Part shown: positions 13,844-18,394 of the stretch, one piece after another
How positions within the stretch are numbered: the first letter of the stretch is position 1
Layout of the letters: each line of letters begins with the position of its first letter
Origin: JAJVID01 sp035275345
Lineage (GTDB): Bacteria; Acidobacteriota; Blastocatellia; RBC074
Assembly: GCA_035275345.1 (NCBI GenBank)
Contig: DATEMY010000561.1
Coordinates: 1-18,394 of the forward strand
DNA length: 18,394 nt
Reading direction: 5' to 3'
Position numbers and translations under genes: made by a program
Notes under the pieces: model-generated
What the model saw: only the letters and a program-made list of their open reading frames with translations
What the model was told of the DNA's origin: nothing
The model's database searches: none

Positions 13844-15535
13844 TTAGCGTGCGACGACCGGTAAAACCAGAGCCGATGGATGCTGTTTGCCGGCATAGAC
13901 ACTATTAGTGGCGACCAGGCCATCGCCCTTGCGATACATCGGCCCACCGTCGTTGAGGTTGATCGCGTACTTCGGATAATTCGACGACGAGATGATCAAA
14001 CGCGCGCGATGCCCTTTCAGAAACGTCAACGCCGTGTTGTTCAGTTCAATCGTCACTGGATAAACCTCGCCCGGCTTCATCAGTTCTTCCTTCGAGGTCG
14101 TGTTGCGGAAGCGCATGCGCCGGACGCCTTCCGTGACGAGTATCGAACGGCCGTCGGGATGGACATCGGTCAAGATCGCAGTGAAATCAGTGTCTGTTCG
14201 GTCTGAAGAGACGAACAATTTAACCTTCACTTTGCCTGCGATCTCCAGATCTTTCTCGAGCGCTGGCGTGCTGAAGACGAGGACATCGCTGCGACTTTCG
14301 ACCTTCTCTCGCTGGTCCGCGGGGCCAGGTTGCAGCTCAGGCGTCAGTACCTGTCCGCCGACGGTCGGCGCAGGATTGGAGGGGTCGTAACGGAACGTGA
14401 GAGGCGCGGTGGCGCCAGTCGGCGCCTGCGTCGAAAGCGTCTTGTCGCCTCCGAGGTAATACTCCTGCTCGCGGCTCCCTTTCGGTGGCCAGGCCTCGGT
14501 AGTACGCCATTCGTTCGCGCCCATCTGAAAGTACGTAATCGGGGCTTCGGATTTGTCGAAGCCGTTTTGAACTCCTCTGACCCAGTGATCCATGAATGCG
14601 CGCGCTTTCTTCATACCGAACAAATGCGCGGCGGGAAATTCGAGCTGGCCGTTCTTCGCCTGATCGATACCGTGAACCCACGGCCCGATAATCAGCCGGC
14701 TATGCGCCCGCGCGGCGGATCCGCCTTTTGCGCGAACCGTTTCGAACGCAGATATCACCCCGTCGGCGTAAATGTCATACCAGCCGCCGATGAAGAGCAT
14801 CGGCGCTCGAATGTCCTCGCCTTTGACGAAGGTTGCGGCAGCCATCTGCCACGCCTCGTTCTTCACCGCGCGCGCGGCAAGGTTGTCGCGAATCGCCGGG
14901 CCGAATCCGATGCGGCTCAGCATCAGCGCGAACTCTTCCCACAATACGCCGCCGGGAAAGTAGGTTTCGTAGTCAAGATTGAGCGGCATCACGATGGGCA
15001 CGGCGCAGACCAGATTCGGTGGATTCTCCCTGGCGGTTTCATATTGCACGCGGCCCAACGCCGAAAGCCCCCAGGTGGCCACCTTACCGTTCGACCACTC
15101 CTGCTTCACGATCCAGGCGATGGCGTCAAAGCCGTCCTGCCCGATGTTCGGCTGCTTGCCGGGAACCTGCGCGCTCTGCGAAGCGAATTTGCCGCGCCAG
15201 TCAATGACGACGAATGCATAGTTCGGATCGGTGAAAAGCGAATTGGCTCCCCACCGCCCCTCGCCCTGCCACCAGGAACGCATCGGGGTTTTGTTATACG
15301 GAGTCTGGATCAGGACGACTGGATGTTTGCCGCCGCTTTTGGGCAGGTAGATGTCCGCCGCCAGCGACTGGCCATCACGCATCAGTATTTGCGCCGCACG
15401 GCCTATGAACGCAGAAGCGGGCGGTAGGAACGATTGCTGATCAGCCGCCGGGGCTTGCTGCTGAGCTGTCAGCGGCGCGCTCGACGCGAATGCGGCGAAG
15501 GCGATCAATAACCAAATCAACGCTTGTCGCTTCAT
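13844..15535 (-). CDS. Exported CocE/NonD-family hydrolase (S15-like)
   Basis: 563 residues from ATG 15535. That start is chosen over ATG 15547 because GGAGAAAATC precedes it at good spacing and the product opens MKRQALIWLL with a signal peptide ending near TAQ (about 25). The alpha/beta-hydrolase part has the nucleophile Ser158 in GLSALG, Asp254 in GWYDIYADG, and His288 in GPWVHG, matching the cocaine-esterase/X-Pro-dipeptidyl-peptidase order. The C-terminal part (about 390-563) is the beta-rich jelly-roll module typical of the family. It hydrolyses an ester or amide substrate that the sequence does not identify. The loop residue usually Tyr in GxSYxG is Ala here. Confidence 0.88.
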   Translation of the reverse strand: MKRQALIWLLIAFAAFASSAPLTAQQQAPAADQQSFLPPASAFIGRAAQILMRDGQSLAADIYLPKSGGKHPVVLIQTPYNKTPMRSWWQGEGRWGANSLFTDPNYAFVVIDWRGKFASQSAQVPGKQPNIGQDGFDAIAWIVKQEWSNGKVATWGLSALGRVQYETARENPPNLVCAVPIVMPLNLDYETYFPGGVLWEEFALMLSRIGFGPAIRDNLAARAVKNEAWQMAAATFVKGEDIRAPMLFIGGWYDIYADGVISAFETVRAKGGSAARAHSRLIIGPWVHGIDQAKNGQLEFPAAHLFGMKKARAFMDHWVRGVQNGFDKSEAPITYFQMGANEWRTTEAWPPKGSREQEYYLGGDKTLSTQAPTGATAPLTFRYDPSNPAPTVGGQVLTPELQPGPADQREKVESRSDVLVFSTPALEKDLEIAGKVKVKLFVSSDRTDTDFTAILTDVHPDGRSILVTEGVRRMRFRNTTSKEELMKPGEVYPVTIELNNTALTFLKGHRARLIISSSNYPKYAINLNDGGPMYRKGDGLVATNSVYAGKQHPSALVLPVVAR

Positions 15536-15940
15536 GATTTTCTCCATTTTCTCCGATTTAACAGCGCCTTGAATTTAGCCGTGGGTATATGGCTTTTGAG
15601 AAATAAATGCAACAACCGCTTGAAATAAATGTAGCTACCACGGGAATGATGCGACAGCGAGAGTGCAGGTGGGTTTGGGATACCGCTGTAAAACGCTCTG
15701 ATTCTGCAGCGCCAGAGGCGCGGAATGTTTATAGAACCCGTTGCGCAAAAGTCTCCAGCTCCGTAGGAGCGACATCCGGCACATGCCGCTCCTACGGAGC
15801 TGTGGAGAATTGTCTGCCGGATTCTATAAACATGCCGCTCCTACCGGAGCTAAGATCCAATAGATTTGCCCCCGAGTTTGCCAGCGGTATCCCACGCCCC
15901 CCTGCACTCTCGGCTCCGCCGCTCAACGGTACTAAGCTGG
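15536..15940. other. Intergenic region holding a palindromic element
   Basis: No gene. Most of it is the nested inverted repeat listed separately. The hydrolase upstream region (15536-15650) lacks a clear promoter match. Confidence 0.6.
15657..15912. repeat. 256-bp nested palindromic element
   Basis: The outer arms 15657-15688 (GCGAGAGTGCAGG, then GGGATACCGCTG) and 15882-15912 (CAGCGGTATCCCAC, then CCTGCACTCTCG) are imperfect reverse complements. Inside, CCAGCTCCGTAGGAGCG (15755-15771) pairs with CGCTCCTACGGAGCTG (15787-15802). TGTTTATAGAA (15726-15736) pairs with TTCTATAAACA (15822-15832), and further CGCTCCTACCGGAGCT (15836-15851) repeats the inner motif. It contains no long ORF, which suggests a non-autonomous, MITE-like or REP-like element. 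It lies between the NIPSNAP-like gene and the hydrolase gene. Confidence 0.85.
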
Positions 15941-16561
15941 TCATCTCGGAGCTTTCTTTTCATAGCTTTCGTCCAACCCCGGCATGAAGTACGGCCCGCC
16001 CGCCGCCATCTGACCTTTGAGAAAGACGACGTTGCTTGAGAGGGTCAGGCTCTGGCGCAGGTCGAGCGCGGCTTTGCACTTTTCCCAATCTGGGCCGTTG
16101 CCGCCGTGGAGGACCGTCTCACGCGTCGCTTTCCAGTGTTCGACGCTGGCGTAGCGGGTGAGGAGATAGACTTCATCATAATCCTTGCTCGCCTGCGGGC
16201 CGTCGGCGACGCCTTCCGGCGTGACGACCTTCCACATTCCGACGATGCGCGCGCCGATCTTCTCGAAGTAAGGCCAGACGCCTTCGACGCTGGCTTTGAG
16301 GAACTGATCGAACGAGCCTTTTTTGATCTTGAAGTATCGCAGCGTCACGACCTCTTCGCCCGGCTGCGCCACATTGTTGCGCACCGGGCGCGGACGGTCC
16401 GGATTCTGAACCTGATCTAGTCCGCCTCTGAAAGACTTGTCTTGCGATCTGGTCTCAGGCTGTCCCGATTGACTTTGTCCGAAGGCCAAAGCGCAGGCAA
16501 GCGTCATGATAGCCAGAAGTGGAAAAACTCGAAGGGCATAACGTATGAATGGACTCTGCAT
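15941..16561 (-). CDS. Exported NIPSNAP-like (dimeric alpha/beta barrel) protein
   Basis: 206 residues from ATG 16561, preceded by AAGGAGAGCAAT. This is preferred to ATG 16615, which would overlap the sulfatase gene. Signal peptide about 1-28 (MQSPFIRYALRVFPLLAIM, ending FGQ). Residues about 68-190 carry the ferredoxin-like NIPSNAP pattern: VVTLRYFKIKKGSFDQFLKA, VWPYFEKIGARIVGMWK, DYDEVYLLTRYASVEHWKA and a W-E-K-C helix. These proteins are often found beside exported hydrolases, and their reaction is not established. The gene starts 14 bases after the sulfatase stop and is probably co-transcribed with it. Confidence 0.75.
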   Translation of the reverse strand: MQSPFIRYALRVFPLLAIMTLACALAFGQSQSGQPETRSQDKSFRGGLDQVQNPDRPRPVRNNVAQPGEEVVTLRYFKIKKGSFDQFLKASVEGVWPYFEKIGARIVGMWKVVTPEGVADGPQASKDYDEVYLLTRYASVEHWKATRETVLHGGNGPDWEKCKAALDLRQSLTLSSNVVFLKGQMAAGGPYFMPGLDESYEKKAPR

Positions 16562-16575
16562 ATTGCTCTCCTTCA

Positions 16576-18036
16576 TCAGATACAAATCTTCAACCGAACT
16601 CCCTCGAATTCCCATGCGCCTTGCGCTTCACGGCACGGCCACATCGGTTGTTTAATTTGCGCTTCCCACCCGGCGAACTCTTTCTTCAACTGCTCGACGA
16701 GCTCCGGCCTTTCTTTGGCGAGGTTCTTCTGCTCGCCGAGGTCTTTCGACAGATCAAACAGCCAGACCTGATCGCCCGCTATAAACATCTTCCAACTCCC
16801 TTTGCGAATCGCAGAGTTCGGATTGTTGCGCCAGTAGAGCGCGTCGTGCGGCGTGGCTTTGTTCTTGCCCAGCAAATACGGCATCAGGTCCACGCCGTCA
16901 TACGGACGATCCTTCGGCATTTCGCCGCCTGCCAGATTGACCGCCGTGGGAAACAGATCGAGCGAGCTGATCACTTTGTCGTAGACCATTCCGGCTTTCA
17001 GCTTCGCCGGATATTGTAAGGCGAACGGCACACGGAACCCGCCTTCCAGATGCGTCAGCTTGCCGTAGCGCAGCGGATCGTTCGTGCAAGCTCCGGTGTA
17101 CGTCGCGCAGCCGTTGTCACTGCTGAACACAACCAGCGTGTCCTTCTCCAACCCTGTCTCGCGCAGCCTGGCTAATATCGCGCCGACGGCGTCGTCGAGC
17201 GCGCTGACCATCGCGGCGTAAATCCGGCGCTTCTCGTCTTTGATGCTCGGGAAGCGGTCCAGGTACTTCTTTGTCGCCTGCAACGGCGTGTGCGGCGCGT
17301 TGAAGGGAGCGTACAGGAAGAACGGTTCGTTCTTATGGCGTTCGATGAAGGCGACGGCCTCGCGCGCGAAGGCGTCGGTCAGGTATTCGTTCTCTTCGAC
17401 GGCGGATTGATTGCGTAGCACGGGATTCTGCGGATGGCGGGGCCAGACGGCTGCGCCCTCGCTCGCTGTCTCCGCGCTCGTTACGCCATCCAATTTTGGA
17501 TCGATATAGGAATTGGCGCCGAACAAAAAACCGAAGTATTCATCGAATCCGCGTTTGTTCGGGTGGAACTTTTCGTGCATGCCGAGGTGCCATTTGCCGA
17601 CCATCCCGGTTTTGTATCCGGCTTTTTTCATCACGTCAGCCAGCGTGATCTCGGTCAGTGGCAAGCCCATCTCCTTGTTGTTGAGGGCGCGTTGCAAGGG
17701 CCCGGCGTTGAATTCAAAACCGAAGCGTTGCTGGTAACGTCCGGTTATCAAACCCGCGCGCGACGGGCTGCACACCGGCGCGCTGACGTAGCCGCTGGTG
17801 AATAAGACGCCTTTGCTCGCAATCGAATTGATGTTCGGCGTCGGGATGTCTTTGCAACCATACAAGCCCGTGTCGCAATAACCGAGATCGTCGCCGAGGA
17901 TGATCACGACGTTCGGCTTGCGCGCCGTCTGATTGTTCGATTGACCGCTACGCCGCTGTGCCGTTACGGCAGTGGCGCCGATGAGGGGGGCGACGATCAG
18001 GCAACTCGCAATCAGCCATAGTGTTTTTCGCTTCAT
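16576..18036 (-). CDS. Exported formylglycine-dependent sulfatase
   Basis: 486 residues from ATG 18036 (GGAGACAAAATC precedes it). The longer frame to 18144 would add a non-native basic tail. Signal peptide about 1-27 (MKRKTLWLIASCLIVAP, ending TAQ). The metal-site start NVVIILGDDLGYCDTG puts the Asp pair at 49-50. The signature APVCSPSRAGLITGRY has Cys89, which must be oxidised to formylglycine, and its C-x-P-S-R form fits anaerobic or aerobic maturation. SDNGC near 290 completes the active site. It should remove sulfate from a sulfated sugar or polysaccharide outside the cytoplasm. No maturation enzyme gene is in the window. It forms a likely two-gene unit with the NIPSNAP-like gene. Confidence 0.93.
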   Translation of the reverse strand: MKRKTLWLIASCLIVAPLIGATAVTAQRRSGQSNNQTARKPNVVIILGDDLGYCDTGLYGCKDIPTPNINSIASKGVLFTSGYVSAPVCSPSRAGLITGRYQQRFGFEFNAGPLQRALNNKEMGLPLTEITLADVMKKAGYKTGMVGKWHLGMHEKFHPNKRGFDEYFGFLFGANSYIDPKLDGVTSAETASEGAAVWPRHPQNPVLRNQSAVEENEYLTDAFAREAVAFIERHKNEPFFLYAPFNAPHTPLQATKKYLDRFPSIKDEKRRIYAAMVSALDDAVGAILARLRETGLEKDTLVVFSSDNGCATYTGACTNDPLRYGKLTHLEGGFRVPFALQYPAKLKAGMVYDKVISSLDLFPTAVNLAGGEMPKDRPYDGVDLMPYLLGKNKATPHDALYWRNNPNSAIRKGSWKMFIAGDQVWLFDLSKDLGEQKNLAKERPELVEQLKKEFAGWEAQIKQPMWPCREAQGAWEFEGVRLKICI

Positions 18037-18106
18037 GATTTTGTCTCCATCGTTATCGCTACTGCTTGCGCGTCTTGCCGCTCTTAAGGGGCAAATGCGC
18101 TCACCT

Positions 18107-18394
18107 CTATGCTTGTCCGAGAATCGCCTGCTTGGCGTCGGCAAGTTCTCCGTCGCGGCGGTGATAGCCGCAATCGTTGATCAGCTTCTCGGCGGCGGCC
18201 AGGTCGTTCTGCGGCGATTGCCACGGGTACGATTGCTCGCGGAAGAAGAGGCGAGCGCGGTAAAGATGTATGTCTGCCAGAAAGAGTTTCATCGAGCCGC
18301 GCTCGGCGATTTCCCAGGCTTCGTCCAGGTCGCTCTGCTCGCTCTCGGCTCCGATGTGCGCACCGGTCAAGCTCCGTAGCCAAGCGCGGGCGAG
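18107..18394 (-). CDS. C-terminus of a TPR-like protein, cut by the right edge
   Basis: The frame is open from the window edge to TAG 18107-18109, about 95 residues (LARAWLRSLTGAHIGAESEQ onward). The segments DLDEAWEIAERGSMKLFLAD and HLYRARLFFREQSYPW, then KLINDCGYHRRDGELADAKQ, resemble the end of TPR-containing signalling or NB-ARC/AAA-type multidomain proteins (the D-x-CGY-x-RR-x-x-EL-x-DA tail). The N-terminal effector domains are outside the window, so the role is open. It lies 70 bp upstream of the sulfatase gene on the same strand. Confidence 0.7.
   Translation of the reverse strand, partial: LARAWLRSLTGAHIGAESEQSDLDEAWEIAERGSMKLFLADIHLYRARLFFREQSYPWQSPQNDLAAAEKLINDCGYHRRDGELADAKQAILGQA

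Noticed and set aside
14330..15427. A 365-codon open frame on the + strand over the hydrolase gene
   Set aside because: Opposite-strand shadow. The minus strand encodes the full CocE-type hydrolase with its Ser, Asp and His.
15657..15912. Complete insertion sequence
   Set aside because: The element has inverted ends but no transposase frame inside, so at most a non-autonomous element.
18037..18144. Sulfatase start at 18144
   Set aside because: The extra 36 residues are a basic non-signal tail. ATG 18036 has a ribosome site and starts a clear signal peptide.

Overview
The window looks like a chromosomal stretch of an Acidobacteriota genome, probably Blastocatellia-like. This is inferred from protein style and repeats, because no rRNA or marker gene is present. 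The hints are a Ser/Thr kinase with a ~80-residue leader and one membrane span, an ECF sigma factor next to a small Zn-finger protein, CocE, sulfatase, NIPSNAP and S41 exported enzymes, and intergenic spaces filled with nested palindromes and short tandem repeats. No tRNA, rRNA, CRISPR array, transposase or integrase was seen.

Layout. 1-690 has no confident gene: a 15-bp minisatellite whose minus strand is a run of in-frame ATGs running off the left edge, a 20-bp repeat, a 54-bp tandem duplication and a 23-bp perfect hairpin. 690-1355 (-) is a polytopic membrane protein. 1772-7711 (+) carries the kinase, two small exported proteins, the sigma factor, a Zn-finger (anti-sigma-like) protein followed by frame-broken coding sequence, a leftover C-terminus of a DUF1501 protein, and an S41 protease-like protein that probably starts at TTG 6431. 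7736-18394 (-) carries an anchored NTF2-like protein, an SPFH operon, a CocE/NonD hydrolase, a NIPSNAP-like protein, a formylglycine-type sulfatase and the C-terminus of a TPR-like protein cut by the right edge.

Most notable is 8377-13439 (-). Its first gene is a 1026-residue fusion of a P1B-type metal ATPase (8 predicted spans, CPC, DKTGT, TGES, GDGVNDAP) to a complete HflK-like SPFH domain. The join is a His-rich linker and a ninth span, and the predicted topology puts the SPFH domain outside the cytoplasm, as in HflK. An HflC-like gene follows after 2 bp, then a 44-codon remnant of a four-helix-bundle (23S IVS-type) protein overlapping the region of its stop, then a second, stand-alone HflK-like gene whose first codons are a 7-bp repeat. 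I infer an SPFH assembly built around a metal pump, or a pump controlled by HflK/C-FtsH-type quality control. Substrate and function cannot be read from the sequence.

At least six intergenic gaps hold inverted-repeat elements of different sequence, and two of them share a CGCAGAGGCG-type core. Together with the DUF1501 and four-helix remnants they show heavy turnover of non-coding and decayed DNA between intact genes.
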